Notes under the pieces: generated by a model
Told to the model about the DNA's origin: nothing
Database searches by the model: none
What the model saw: the letters and a program-made list of their open reading frames with translations, nothing else
From: Combretum micranthum
Taxonomy: Eukaryota > Streptophyta > Magnoliopsida > Myrtales > Combretaceae
Reading direction: 5' to 3'
Length of the DNA stretch: 64,000 bases
NCBI GenBank assembly: GCA_024138025.1
Contig: JAMXBD010001105.1
Span: 124,001-188,000 of the forward strand
Part shown: in pieces, positions 33,590 through 45,834 of the stretch
Layout: each line of letters opens with the position of its first letter
How positions within the stretch are numbered: position 1 is the stretch's first letter
Made by a program: the position numbers and the translations under genes

Positions 33590-33967
33590 GAATCAATGTT
33601 TGAGGGTTAGTTCATTTAAAGTATTGGATTTTCAAATAGTTAAAAAGAGAAATCAAAGTTTAAGGATAAATCATTTAAGGTATCAACGTTTAACTGGTTA
33701 AAAAGAGCACTCGATGTTTTGGAAATTGAGTTAAATAAGGTATTAATAATTGATCATTGATGAAAATTAAAAAACTTAATTAAAAACTAATTCAAATATT
33801 AATAACTCATACGAACTTTATAAAATATTGTTACCTTATTCCATTCACTTTGCGAAATGTTAATTCCTTTTTTTAACCACTGAAAATGTTGATATCTTAT
33901 TTGATAAACTTTATCAAATGTTAATTCCTTTCTTTAATCACTTAAAGCATTAATATAATTTATCCCT
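33590..33967. mobile_element. Fold-back/MITE-like element with internal subrepeats
   Basis: The left half repeats the theme AGTTAAAAAGAG...ATGTTT...GGATAAATCATTTAAGGTAT, and the right half carries the inverse theme (ATATCTTATTTGATAAACTTTATCAAATGTTAATTCCTTT, then ACTTAAAGCATTAATATAATTTATCCC). GGATAAATCATTTAAGGTAT at about 33665 and its inverse near 33950 mark the arms. The arms are diverged. It fits an old MITE, possibly Mutator-type. No target duplication identified. Confidence 0.4.
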
Positions 33968-35720
33968 TTAAAATTATATATGTATAGGGTTTGTAGTTTC
34001 TACCGCAGAATATATTGCATAGACTACAAATCTTTTTTTTTTTCTGCTGAGCATAGACTACAAATCTTTATGGACACATAATCTTCTTTTGTAGCATTGA
34101 TGCAAGGAGAGAATCCATCATGTTAAAAGAACAGTTATCGTATCAACAGGTAGTTATAGCCAAATCTACTCTCTCTTTTTTTTTTCCCTTCCATCTGCCG
34201 AAGCCTAATTCTAATCCCATTAAGATTGTAAAATTTTATCTTATTTAATGCGAGAAAAGAGCTCGAACCTCCATGTCATCTAATTACTTTCCTTTGACAA
34301 GTAGTTAGTACTGTTGATGTTGTTGTTATGTTACTTGACCTGTCACTTGTAGTAAGTAGTAACTAAGTTAAGAGCGATTGTAAAGAAATAAAAGGTTTTC
34401 TAGTTTTTCAAAATATTTTTAAATGTTTTGTTTACTCTCTTAACAAATGTGGCATAGGCAGTATTAACTATTTCTTGAAACCCGTTAACTTTGAGAATGG
34501 CTTTTTAGCTATTTGCTTAATTAAATGATGGCAAATATGTCCAGTAGATTCCTTGTCAAATGTGTCACGGTGTCCCTTTTCCTGGAGCTATAGCACGATG
34601 CATAAGTGCAGCATAACCCCCTTCTATAATTCTTGAACATTGTGCGGAAAAATGGCCCATGTCCATGGCATTGAAAGTTTTCTCATAGTTTGAATTTCAG
34701 CACACTTCAGTATGTATAATGATATATGAATATATGAGTTTTATGGACATGGAGTTAATTATTTAATTATTAAAATAAATATAAAAATTAATATATTAGG
34801 TATTTCAATGTTATGATTGAGTACAAATTTAAATATCAAATAGAACCGATCTTATTAAAAAAAATTACATAATCACAAAATTTTCTATCAATACGTAATC
34901 TTCACAAAGAATTGAAAGGACAAATGAAAGAACCGGGATATCCAGTTTCTCCGTCTTCTTTTATTTCGTAGAGGCGACATGGTTTGAAATATTATTCATT
35001 TATCTCGAGAGAATGAGAATAACAGAACATTATGAGATTGTATATTGTAATGAGGAGCAACCCACATGAAAGGCAAAAAAATTAATAAAATATAAAAAAA
35101 AATAAAGGAAGAGTAATGAGTTTATAAATCGATATGTTACGTAAGAGAGTTTGAATATTAAATATGTATGTGCATCCATAAAATAATAATCATATCCATG
35201 ACACTTAGTACTTGCACTTTCACAATTAACAAATGGCAATTTATTTTTAAATTGGAAGTTTAGTTTTTCAATTATCATAATAGATATTTAATAGCTATGT
35301 CTCTTCAACATAAATATATATAGCTATCTCCTCAATTTAGTGAAAAGAATCCTTCTTATATATTTACCTAAATAGGGTTTTGGTAAACTTTTGTTATACT
35401 ATAAAGACGATTTGTTATTTCTAGTGCAAGAAATATCATTTTAGGAAAATTAATTTTTCACTTCCCAAAACCTTTATTTATTTATTTTTGTCTCTTACGT
35501 TTTGTTCCGATAGATTATGCTTTTTTACAAATTTTTTGGGGCTAAGAATAAATATTCAACTTTCATCCTATCTGCCCTGGCAGTTCACTCTTGACTTTTC
35601 CAAGAAAGTAATGTCTAAAAAATCAAATCTATGAACTTTAGATTAAGAAAGATTTGTCCAGGTGGGTTGGAAATATGGACTCGTAGACCGGTTCATCCAT
35701 TGCAACATTTCTTACAAAAA
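33968..35720. other. AT-rich intergenic DNA
   Basis: No gene supported. An 18-base direct repeat GCATAGACTACAAATCTT (34017-34034 and 34051-34068) brackets a poly-T run plus CTGCTGA. Nothing else organised is visible. Confidence 0.5.
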
Positions 35721-35728
35721 GTCATAGG
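35721..35728. repeat. 8-bp target duplication of the hAT-like element, left
   Basis: GTCATAGG here and CTCATGGG at 36678-36685 agree at six of eight bases. Eight bases is the hAT target length. Confidence 0.5.
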
Positions 35729-36677
35729 TAGACATCGGCACAGTTCGGGTCGATTCCGAACGAACCGGAACCGCCGATTCACGATCCCCGGTTTTGGCTG
35801 TTTCGGTTCCAAGTGAACCGTTTTTTTTTTTTTTTTTTTGGGAAAAAAAATGAACAAAACAAAACCCTACCCCCCCCACACCACCCCCCCTCCTCATTGT
35901 TCTTCCTGATACTAGTATATATATATCTTGTTGCTTGTGTGTGTACAAAAATCTGCCTTTATATCATAAGACAACATCCTTCCTGCCTAATTCATCGGAG
36001 ATTCAGAACCTAACATGGCGCGCGCATTGCATATGCTAGAATAGTGATAGCTTTGAAAATATTAGATGCTTCTCTTGATGATGGTTATGGTTAACTTAAA
36101 TATTTTAACTTTTCCTTCTTCCCCCCCTTCCCACCTCAGCAGCATACTTTTTGTTTAAATCATCAATAATTATAATTAAAAAAAAGGATCCCATAACAAT
36201 ACAATTCAGTCGATTTGAAATTAGAACTTCACCATCTGCCAACGGAAAGAATATTAGGAATCATACAAGGAAGAAATGTTGGACAATCTCATATATGTTC
36301 ATCTTCTCTTTTGGTTTGCTGTTAAATAAAAGCTTTGTCAGTTGGGAATTAGAAACCTCTTGATTTCTCTGCGGTCTTGAAGAAATTGACTTTGACCAAC
36401 CCTAAAAACCTAGGAGATTACATCCCAAAACACCAAGCCTCACTCTCCTTTCAAGACCTGCATCATGCGCAGGTTTGTATTTTGTTTTTTTTTTTTAATT
36501 TAAATATTTGACGGGTTGGAACCGCCGGTTGCGCCACTCTAACTGCTTGGACCGCTGGTTCCGGCGGGCGGTGGAGACGGTTCGAAACCGTCACCGACGG
36601 GGTGGTTCCTGGGTTATGAACCACCGGTGATGGTTCGGGTCTGTTCGTTGTTCCGAACCGTCCCGTAGTGATGTCTA
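35729..36677. mobile_element. hAT-like non-autonomous element
   Basis: The ends TAGACATC...CAGTTCGG (35729) and, inverted, TAGACATCACTACGGGACGGTTCGG (ending 36677) form a terminal inverted repeat of the TAG-start hAT type. Subterminal DNA is rich in GGAACCGCCGGTT-type sequence on both sides (35767-35800 and 36519-36660). The middle is AT-rich with a 20-base poly-T at 35820 and no transposase frame. About 950 bp. It shares TAGACATCAC with 21799-22538. Confidence 0.65.
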
Positions 36678-36685
36678 CTCATGGG

Positions 36686-38980
36686 CTTAAAAGAAAAAAA
36701 AATTCATAGGTCTAAATTTAAAGGAACCTCCTACAGCGATCTATCCAGAGAAAATTTTATGATTCCACCATTAATTTCGATGAGATCAATACCTTCATCA
36801 TTCAATGACTTTTACTATATTCAACTGTAATCGAATCACTAAAAGAATTAATATCCTTTTTTTTGTCATATATATTTATTTTAACGGTTAGATTATTGAT
36901 GATAAAGTCCCATTGACAGGATCGTACAAGCTCTCCCAGATAATGATTCATTTTAGCATTGATTGTTAGTGTAATTCATTAGATTCATTAACTTTTAAAC
37001 TCTAAAGTCTTCATAAACATAATTAGATTGATACTATATTAATCCTCTACTTATCACATGTGTATTGAAATTCTCCAAAACTGCCCCTTTCCATTTCTGC
37101 TTCGTTCTTTCAAAATCATCTCCAAGCATTGTTTCATCTCACTTCTCCAAACTCATATATAATACAAATTGGAAGTATTATCTTACTTACCTCAGTCCTC
37201 TAAAGCTGCATCTGAATGATCTGATACAAAACTCACCTAGTACATTTGCAACTATTGGACCCAGATCCAGCAAATCTAGAGCAACTCCGAGCAAACATGC
37301 GCTCCCCTATTTTTAGTTCATCATACACGGTTATCCATCTTTGCACTGTTCGGAGTTGTTAATAAAAGAAAAAATAATATAACCAAAAAAAAAAAAAAAA
37401 AGGAAAAGAAAAACAGAGCTATTTAAATCCACAGGAATAATCACTGCTGCATGTATTCGTACAATGTCCATGAGTTAGAGCATTTTTCAATTTTGAGTAC
37501 GGGTTCATCTGCCAACCAGATTCAAACAATGAATCCTCCTTTGTGCTTACTGTTTACTGGCCCCATCATCAGTTCAATTCTCTACTGTGTATATATATAA
37601 TTGCCCCCTATATTTAAGTCTTTTGAATAATTCGATGCGAATCATCCATCCATCCATCCACTGCACCAAAAATCCAGCCACCCCCCACACATCACCCTAC
37701 GCCCACTCTCCACCTGCCATGTTGCCCACACCTCATCCAAACTTTCATTTCTACCATATTTATCTCGGTATTTTTTTTTCCTTTTCTTTCTTTCGTTTTC
37801 TTCTTTTACATGCAAAATCTATAATTTTAATTGTGCAATCTAAAAACATCTCTTTTTGACATGGGAACTTCGGTTTTTTTTTTATCCATCGCAATAAGGA
37901 TAGGTCTTTCAAATTGGTGGGATACTTAATAAAGTCTTTCATGGTATTTTATATTATATAATATATATATATTATATTCATTGTATTATGTAAAATCATA
38001 TATCACCTATAAAAATTATAATGATACAATGAATAGGTTCTTAAAATATTTATATAATACTTTAAAGATCCCATAGAGATTCTATGAGATTTAAATGCTC
38101 TAATAAAAATGTTATTTCATTCTTTGCTTCATATTCTCTATCATATCTTTCCTTTTCCTTTTTTGCCAAACCTAATTTATTTTATTACAAACAACATATC
38201 CTCCTGTATTCATTTCTCTTTCTTATGCTTTCATAATCACTTAGTTAATCAGATAAATAATGATTAAAAAACCCATTGTTGTAAATTATAAAGAGAAGTA
38301 TGGGTAATCAATTTTGAAAACAGTTTTTTTTAAGCAGATTATAGAAAGTGAATTTTCATATTCGGAGAGGAAACAAAGCGTCCAGGTATTCACTAACGCA
38401 TGACAGGACGTGGTGATATATAAATCTGTTTCGTATATGCAGTAACCGTGATCTGATTATTGACATATTATAAAAATAAATCAAAGTATACTGCTTTGCA
38501 GTGAAAGAAGCCATTCACGTTTGGAGTAAATTACAACAATAAAACATAAAAAAAAATCAGAATTATAAAACAAAAATCTCAAAATTTTGAAATACTAAAT
38601 TTATGCCCTCGAGTTTTTTTTTTTTTTTTTCTTTTCAGTTGTTACAAAACATAGATTATAACATGGGGATTTGAATGGAAGTCATCAAAGTGAAGACCAA
38701 CTTTAATACTACTAGACCATATCATCATTCATCTATGTCCTTGAATATTGTTTGCGCCAAACAATTTTCCAATTCAATACTAAATCATTTCTTAACATAA
38801 TTATATAGTTACAATTATATTTTTAGTTTGGTTTATCACTTAATTTGAGGGTTTTTGACTTCTACTTCTTGAACAAACCATCAACCATCAAGCCAACAAC
38901 AAATCCATAACAAAACATTTACATGGTAACAATTGGACATAGTGATGGTTAGTTACTATGGGTTTATAATAACAAAATCT
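36686..38980. other. AT-rich intergenic DNA
   Basis: No gene or repeat structure supported. Frames at 37065-37316 and 37587-37859 have no recognisable domain. Homopolymer runs occur near 37386 and 38615. Confidence 0.45.
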
Positions 38981-38981
38981 A

Positions 38982-38998
38982 GCATGGCTCTGATACCA
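38982..38998 (-). other. Orphan primer-binding-site sequence
   Basis: On minus it reads TGGTATCAGAGCCATGC, the tRNA-iMet primer-site type used by copia elements and by plant pararetroviruses. No LTR could be paired with it and no gag was recognised downstream on minus, so it is either a relic or chance. Confidence 0.45.
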
Positions 38999-39239
38999 AA
39001 TAAATAAGAGGGGATCAAAACCGGGTAAGAGTAAAAGAAAGGCAAAATCACAAGAAAAATGAAATATAATGGTATTAATAGAACATATTCATGTTAGACA
39101 AAGCAACAAGTTTTGTTGCCTTTCGCTAAGTCCCCAACAAAGATAAGATAAAGATTAAAAATAAACTTAAAAGAAAAATTTACAGTGAAAATAAAAGTTT
39201 TATTGATGAACAAACGATAGTTATAGTTGAGGTAAAGTT

Positions 39240-40190
39240 ATGTTAAAGATATGGATACGAGGATATTACAAAAGCTATATGTGATGTCCGTATGTTTAAG
39301 GCAAAAATATCTAAGGCAATGTTAGAGTGGACACTAGATGCTGAACAAAGGATCCTTTAGAGTAAATGTGTTTTTGCTCTAAACTCTTATGTGTCCGTCA
39401 GTAGTGTTGGAGGCCTTTATTGATAAAATTATGAAGGATTGGACATACATCTGCTTCAGTTCTATGATTGAGGGTCTTTATGTGGTTTTTTATTTTATTG
39501 TAATTTAGCAGGATATTATTATGAAAAAACAATATCTGATAAATTATTTCTTAAATTACCAAGACCTTTCGGACAAGAAATATATAAAAATTTTAAAAAA
39601 ATATAGAACTAGACCTTACAGAATAAATAAATAATTTAGGAATGAGGATAAAATTTGTAATTAGAACCTTAGTTGAAAAATGTATAAATATATATAAACA
39701 AACAATTAAAAGGAGCATATAGTTAATGTCAAAATGTATATACACATCATGAATATGGGCAAAGAAGACGTTACAAAAAAAAAAATTTTAAAAAGAAAGA
39801 GATCTTATAGACCTAAAACTCAAAATAAAAAATCAAAGACAAATTATTATGCAAAAAGAAGTAATGTCAGGATACTGTATTTAAATAAAGAAAGACATGT
39901 AAGAAAATTTAACAAAAACATAAATCATGAAAATAAGTTGAGTTGTTTTGTATGTGGGAAAGAAGGATATTTAGCAAGAGATTGTAACTAAAGACATATT
40001 ATACATAATAAAAGAGCAACACTAATAAACTCCAGCTACCTACAGAAGTAGACAAAACAATAGTTAGATAAAATAATACAATAACAGCTTTGTTAGTTAC
40101 TTTACGTAGTAGAATAGAAGACTTAGAAAAGAGAACATCATTAATAGAGAAAGAAGTAATTAATAGGATGCGGATATCAAACCGTGTTAA
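39240..40190 (+). pseudogene. Gag/coat-like remnant with a decayed zinc knuckle
   Basis: The open stretch 39734-39991 (85 codons) is strongly basic (TKKKILKRKRSYRPKTQNKK) and ends in CFVCGKEGYLARDC, a CX2CX4HX4C knuckle in which His is Tyr, a single C-to-T change. About 180 bases upstream, LFLKLPRPFGQEIYKNF is visible in broken frame. Downstream RSRIEDLEKRTSLIEKEVIN (about 40108-40167) is a likely coiled coil. A basic Lys/Arg-rich stretch just before the knuckle, preceded by such a block, fits the coat protein of Caulimoviridae-type pararetroviruses; a retrotransposon gag is the alternative. No RT was seen nearby. Old, non-functional, family uncertain. Confidence 0.5.
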
Positions 40191-42453
40191 TATTTTATAA
40201 ATTGGTATAAATTAAATTTGATAAACCGGTAAATCATACTTTATTGAGGGAAAATAATTTCTGGTGTAAATATTTTTCAAGGATATAAACTTAATGTTTC
40301 GTGAATTCGGGAGCTTTCTTTCATGTTGATAAGTTTCAAGCGATTTTATTTTACGGCAATTTATCCTAAAAGTTTTTAGTAGATGATGAGTTTTTCTTTT
40401 CCTTTTCTTTTATTCTTTCAAACGATAAGACTATCTTGATTAGTTTTCTTATGTCACACATATTAAAATTCTAGATGGTGAAGAAAGATCTAAAATAAAA
40501 TAAAATAAATAATTCATCTTAATAATAAAATATATTATAAGAGTCTAATCGTTTTCGATTCCTATGTCTCATTTGTTGAAAGTTTATATTGTGTTTGAAT
40601 AGGTGGAATTCAAAGGAAACGAAAAGAAACTAAAGAAAATAGAAAGAAATAGTACATTTAGCAAGTTGAGTATAAAGTAGAAATAAATAAGTAGAAAATG
40701 AATGCAAGTGGAGAAATATTTCCACCTTATTGAGGTTTCTTTTCTTTAGAAAACTGAAGAGAAATGGATGGAAATGGAAAGTCTAATAATAATCTTAAAA
40801 TAAAATAAGATAGTTTATTCAATACTTACCCATCTCCTTTTATTTCCATTCTAAGATAAACCAAACAATGGAAATATAAACATTTCATTCCTTTTTTTTT
40901 TTATGTGTTATCAAAACTGAAATAAAAATGACCTTTTATTCAGATTCCACTCTTTTATTCTCTTTTCCATTTGTTTTTGCACTTTTTTTTTAATGAAAAA
41001 TTGCCACACACAGCCAATCTTCCTATCTAAAGTAGGATGTTAAGTTATAGAAAACTAAAACCCTCCAAAATAAAGGAAATTAATGGTTTAGTGGAATTAA
41101 TCTTTTAATTGTTTGTGAATTAAAGATATACTTTTGATTTGAAAGACCATTGAAAGGACTTATTACTAGAAAATTAATTTTTAAGAGATAATAATGTCAC
41201 AACCACTAGCTCCTTATGTTTAAATGCTATAATGTATGGTTAATCAATACTCTCAGATGTTGAATTGCGTCCCTTATTTACCGTCAAAAAGAGGGTTGGA
41301 TGAGTAAAAGTAAGAAGTGCTCAGAAATTATCATCTCTGTTAATGGGGTTTGCCGGGTTTACTGTAAATGGATATGTTTGGATTATTTTAACTTATATAT
41401 ATTATATCTATATTATATTTATTTATGAATTAAAATTATCAATTAGTCATTGGTATCTGTCTCTTAATAAGTATTTATTTAAAAAAAATAAAAATATAAT
41501 ATTAAAATGATTAAAATATAATTAAACAAACCGATATATTAAGGTTGCACGTAAAAGTAAAAGTCTGAATTATTCAAAATGTTTGCACGCCTTTTTTTTT
41601 TTTTTTTTTAACGGACGGTAAGATTAAGTTCCCAGTCAGAGGTAGTCCCTGACTCGTAATAAATGAGTTCAGAACAGTAAATTGGGAATCGATAAATGCC
41701 TTTTGTCGCGGAAATCGTCAGAGGGTGAAGTTTTCCAACTTCTAATTTACTTTCTGACATTTTGCCATAATAGATGGGCTCGATGCAAATCAAAATCCAC
41801 ATTATTTACTCCCCCTTCGAGGGAATAGGTAATTGAACATGACCACGTTTTGTTAATATTAATTTGTATTAAAAATTTAACGAAGTTCATATATTTTTAT
41901 TAATTTATTAAAAACTTGAACGCATGCATAAAATAAGTCATCCCATTACCTTTTTGATTTCTTCGTTTAAAATAACAATAAACTAAGGAATACAGCTCAC
42001 ACTTGACATGCTGAAATCACAAGTAATTAAGTTATAATTTTGAATTTCTTATTGGGTAAATATCATAATTGTAATTAGCAATATCAATGTGTCTCATTTT
42101 TATAAATAATCACCTTACTATAGTTACTTTAGATGCTATGAATGATCTTGCAAAATTGGATGATAATAAATTAATATTTTTAGATTTTAAACAGTTAATT
42201 ATAAAATTAGGTAAAATTTAAATACCAAATATTTTATTTACCTTTTATTATTTGAAGAAAGTTTGATAAGGTAAAAAAATTTAAGCATCCAACAATTCTT
42301 AATTGAATCGCATTCTAATATATTTGAGCCAGGAACTTCTATTATCCTACTAACGATACTATCCAGTTAATTATTTAACTTTAAAATAAATATAATAAGT
42401 GGTTAAGTATTTTAATAGTATAATCGTAGTTAGATATAAATTAAACCGTTAAA
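40191..42453. other. AT-rich intergenic DNA, possible MITE
   Basis: No gene supported. The part at 40590-40990 holds several GGAAATGGAAAG / CTTTCCATTTCC-type blocks in both orientations (near 40765 and 40960) and ACCAAACAATGG. It could be a decayed MITE. The poly-T run at 41591-41609 precedes a less AT-rich stretch (41610-41815) with no recognisable content. Confidence 0.4.
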
Positions 42454-42458
42454 TAATC
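42454..42458. repeat. Target-site duplication of gypsy-2, left
   Basis: TAATC, identical to 47976-47980 at the other end. Confidence 0.9.
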
Positions 42459-42949
42459 TGACGCAATGTGAAAAGCGTAAAGATAAATGTTATCAACACA
42501 CCATTTGAATTCACAATAACTTAATTGCAAATAAGCAATTAACAGATAAAACTCTCTCAAAGATTGTATTTCAATATGATAATAATGTCTAGGTTAACAA
42601 GAAACTAATTTGAAACTAGCTATACTATGAAATAAGAGCCTTAAAAAGATAATTTGTAAAGATATAGACAAGATATAGGCTGGTACAAAGCTGGTAGCTT
42701 TGGAACCAGCCTTAAAAGAACAACTTGCTGGATTCCATGAAGGCTGGCCCAAGGTCGACGGCTCAGACCTCCAAAGCCGGCGGCCTATCTCCCCAAAGCC
42801 AGTTGCTTAGAGCCGGCTCACACCAAACTTCCAAGGTCGAGCTTTTAAGAAGGCTGGCAACCTTTGTTCCCATGCCTCTTAGTTGCTTCTGTTGCCTCTT
42901 CGACGACTCTGACTTGTTCAAATACTCCTCAACTAGCTCAGTTGCATCA
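42459..42949 (-). repeat. Gypsy-2 3' LTR
   Basis: 491 bp; on minus it starts TGATGCAACTGAG and ends ATTGCGTCA. It matches the 5' LTR at 47495-47975; in the first 25 bases on the plus strand all six differences are transitions. GC motifs on minus: GCCGCCGGCTTTGG (42784-42771) and GCCGTCGACCTTGG (42762-42749), plus GAGCCGGCT and ACTGGCTTTGG. The first 187 bases also encode the end of pol. Confidence 0.92.
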
Positions 42950-43194
42950 TTCTCTCCTACTTGCAAAGAACTCGATCTTGAGTTCTCATATGGATACAAA
43001 GGTACATTATCAAGGTAGAAAAGAGATATGTTAGCAACATTGAAAGTCTTCGAGATCCCCATGCTGTTAGGAAGATTAACTACATATGCATTGTCGTTAA
43101 TCTTCCTCACTATTTGATACGGACCATACTTCCTAGGTTGCAGCTTACTATATTTCTCAATTAGAAATCGCTCCTTTCGCAAATACACCATCAT
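42763..43194 (-). CDS. pol: Gypsy-2 integrase C-terminus, extending into the LTR
   Basis: 143 codons, open. [29 protein letters not shown] is the integrase C-terminal (GPY/F-like) segment, followed by [22 protein letters not shown] and [25 protein letters not shown]. The LTR boundary (42949) falls within GENDA; the frame then runs 61 more codons inside U3 and ends at TGA right after the GCCGCCGGCTTTGGAGGTC motif (residues near the end: [10 protein letters not shown]). Upstream, the integrase core is in another frame, so a frameshift near 43190 separates them. The start codon given is not the natural start of the polyprotein. Confidence 0.8.
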   Translation of the reverse strand: MMVYLRKERFLIEKYSKLQPRKYGPYQIVRKINDNAYVVNLPNSMGISKTFNVANISLFYLDNVPLYPYENSRSSSLQVGENDATELVEEYLNKSESSKRQQKQLRGMGTKVASLLKSSTLEVWCEPALSNWLWGDRPPALEV

Positions 43195-44060
43195 TTAACT
43201 CCCCCATTGAAAATAATTGCTGCTTTTGACACTTTTCTGCACTTGCTTTGTATTTGGCATTGGCTTTCTCAATATTCTCTTTAATTTCAGCTGTAGTCAT
43301 ATGTTTAGCCGGTGTACTGAACTTAGATGATCTTGGTTGCTTCACCAAATCCACGACATGCTGTGGTGTCTTGGTATAAACAATAGAGAATGGAGACCTT
43401 CCAGTGGTCCTATGAACTGAACTGTTATAGGCGAATTTAGCTTGAGCTAGAGATAAGTCCCACAGCCTTGGCTTGTCTCCACAAATGCTTTTGATCATAT
43501 TGCCAAGGGTCCTATTAGTAACTTCGGTTTGCCCATCCGTCTGTGGATGAGCTGTACTATTGTAATTCAACGATGAGTTAAACATGTGCCAAAGTGTCTT
43601 CTAAAAATAACTTAAGAATTTGGTGTCCCTATTTGACGTGATAGACTTTAGAACCATATGTAGTTGTACTACTTATTTGAAAAACAACCTAGTAATAGAT
43701 TGAGCATTAGCTGTCTTCCTACAGGGAATAAAGTCGGCTATTTTAGAAAACCTATCAACTACAACAAAAACAGAGTCAACACCTCATTGGGTATGCAGCA
43801 AACCCAAGATAAAATCCATGGACAGGTCTACCCAGATGTTCTCAGGTACTAATAGTGGCATGTACAACCCGGTGTTTTGAGATTGCCCCTTGGATGTCTA
43901 GCAAACATAGCATCTCTACACAATCTTCCCCACATCCTTCTTCAACCGGGGCCAATAATACCTATCAGCCACTGCAGCAATAGTTTTATCTCTCCCCAGA
44001 TGTCCTACCAGTCCTCCTCCATGTAAATCGTGAATCAGCCTCTCTCTAAATGATGATTCA
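43157..44060 (-). pseudogene. pol: Gypsy-2 integrase core
   Basis: On minus the zinc-binding part ([29 protein letters not shown], then a CYVC-type end) lies at about 44030-43910, the catalytic core begins near 43820, and the open frame 43585-43157 gives [42 protein letters not shown]. This includes the catalytic Glu in QTEVTNRT and the [18 protein letters not shown] block. Stops occur near 43600 and 43900, and a frameshift follows at about 43190. In an active element it joins cDNA to host DNA. Confidence 0.88.
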
Positions 44061-44116
44061 ACGATACACAGCTAGTTACCTTTCATCAAATAACCCTCAT
44101 ATATATGATAATCATC

Positions 44117-44600
44117 TCAAAGCTCCCTAGTGTCACACTTTCTCCATATCTCCTTAAAATTAGGATCCCTTGCATAAAGTTCTTTCATCTGATCAAATTC
44201 CACAATCTTAGCACTCATCACTACTAATACATCTGCCCTCCTGCTTAAGGCATCAACCACTTTGTTTTGAGCTCTAGATTTGTGCATCAGTTTAAATGAG
44301 AACCTTTGTAGAAATTGGATCCATCTTGCATGCATATATTTACTGCTCCGTGTTTGGTTACTTAGATGCTTCAAAGCTCCACAGTCTGAGTATAACACAA
44401 ATTCTTTTCCTATTAGATAGTGTTCCCACACTTTTAGGGCCCTTACTACATAGTAGAACTCTTTATCATATATAGACTAGCTCCTCCTAGCATCACATAG
44501 TTTTTCACTATAAAAAGCAACTGGCCTTTTCTCCTGAGTAAGAACAACCCCTACTCCTACACTATTGGCATCATAGTCTGCTTCGAAGAGCTTCTCAAAA
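44117..44600 (-). pseudogene. pol: Gypsy-2 RNase H
   Basis: The open frame 44431-44117 reads WEHYLIGKEFVLYSDCGALKHLSNQT, then WIQFLQRFSFKLMHKS and VVDALSRRADVLVVM. The upstream part ([23 protein letters not shown] and [14 protein letters not shown]) lies at 44595-44480 before a stop at about 44474. The DALSRRA block is the usual RNase H end. The following MKELYARDPNFKEIW is the linker to integrase. Confidence 0.88.
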
Positions 44601-44610
44601 TCAGAAAGCA

Positions 44611-45834
44611 CTAATACCGGAGCGCTACACAGCTTCTCCTCAACACAACAAAACTAGTCTCCACTTCCTCACCCCATTGGAATTTCCCCTTCTTTAGGCA
44701 CTCAGTCAAATGAGCAGCAATAGTGCTGAAGTGCCTTATGAATCTCCTATAGAAGATCGCCAACCCTAGAAAACGCCTTAATTCAATCATTGTTTCTAGA
44801 ATTGGCCATTCCCGAATAGCCCTCACCTTTTCATCATCAACTGTTATTCCTCCAGTACTAATAATAAAACCCAGAAACAACAACCTCTTCACCATGAAAA
44901 CGCACTTCTTCATATTTTCATATAACTTATTTTCTAGCAATACAGTTAATACACTTCTAAGATGCTCTAGGTGTTCATCCTCAGACTTACTATAAATCAG
45001 GATATCGTCAAAATAAACCACAACAAATTGCCCAATAAAAGGCTTTAATACCCGATTCATAAACCGCATGAATGTACTGGGAGAGTTGGTGAGGCTAAAG
45101 GGCATCACCGACCATTCATAGAGTCCATCCTTCGTCTTGAAGGTTGTCTTCCTTTCATCCCCAGGCCTAATCTTGATCTGGTGGTAACCACTCCTCATAT
45201 CCACCTTGGAAAAGACAACTGCTCCACTTAATCTATCCAGCATGTCCTCTAGGCGAAGGATTGAAAATGTGTACCCAATAGTGATTTTGTTGATAGCTCT
45301 ACTATCAACACACATTCGCCAACTGTCGTCCTTCTTAGGTGTAAGCAGTGCAGGTACAACACATGGACTCAAATTGCCCCTAACAAATCCATTCTGCATC
45401 AGCTCCTGTACTTTCTCTTGTAAAATCTCCATTTCTTTAGGAATCATCCAATAATGTGGCAGATTTGGCAAGATAGCTTCAGGTACCAAATTAGTTTGGT
45501 GTTGGATATCTCTTAGAGGTGGTAAACATTTTGGAAAATCTTCAGGCAACACTTCTTTGAACTCCTCTAGCACCTCCTTCACACACTCTGGCACCTCACT
45601 ACTACTCTCCTCCTTCACTTTCATGACATTCTTCACCACCAAAGTATGCACCATCCTAGACTCCTCAATAGTCTCCTCCATCTCCTTTCCTAATTGAGTA
45701 ATAGTTAGGAAGGAACGCTTCTCAGTTCTAGCCTCCTTGGAGTGGGTTGCCACCTTATGGGGTAGCAAAGTGTATTTTACACCACCTTTCTCTAGCCTAT
45801 ACAAATTCTCCTTCCCGGCATGTTGCGCATTCAT
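44611..45834 (-). CDS. pol: Gypsy-2 reverse transcriptase, uninterrupted 407 codons
   Basis: The longest coding stretch of the window. Residues 1-70 are the end of protease ([20 protein letters not shown]); 80-150 the pre-RT linker ([20 protein letters not shown]). RT runs from about residue 150 to the end: [20 protein letters not shown], then [37 protein letters not shown] and the catalytic [17 protein letters not shown] (YFDD near 45015). The thumb is [20 protein letters not shown]. All fingers/palm/thumb blocks of a Ty3/gypsy RT are there with intact Asp residues. It is likely catalytically plausible in isolation, but the polyprotein around it has stops, so the element is probably not autonomous. 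The Met start is only the first in this stop-to-stop interval. Confidence 0.95.
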   Translation of the reverse strand: MNAQHAGKENLYRLEKGGVKYTLLPHKVATHSKEARTEKRSFLTITQLGKEMEETIEESRMVHTLVVKNVMKVKEESSSEVPECVKEVLEEFKEVLPEDFPKCLPPLRDIQHQTNLVPEAILPNLPHYWMIPKEMEILQEKVQELMQNGFVRGNLSPCVVPALLTPKKDDSWRMCVDSRAINKITIGYTFSILRLEDMLDRLSGAVVFSKVDMRSGYHQIKIRPGDERKTTFKTKDGLYEWSVMPFSLTNSPSTFMRFMNRVLKPFIGQFVVVYFDDILIYSKSEDEHLEHLRSVLTVLLENKLYENMKKCVFMVKRLLFLGFIISTGGITVDDEKVRAIREWPILETMIELRRFLGLAIFYRRFIRHFSTIAAHLTECLKKGKFQWGEEVETSFVVLRRSCVALRY

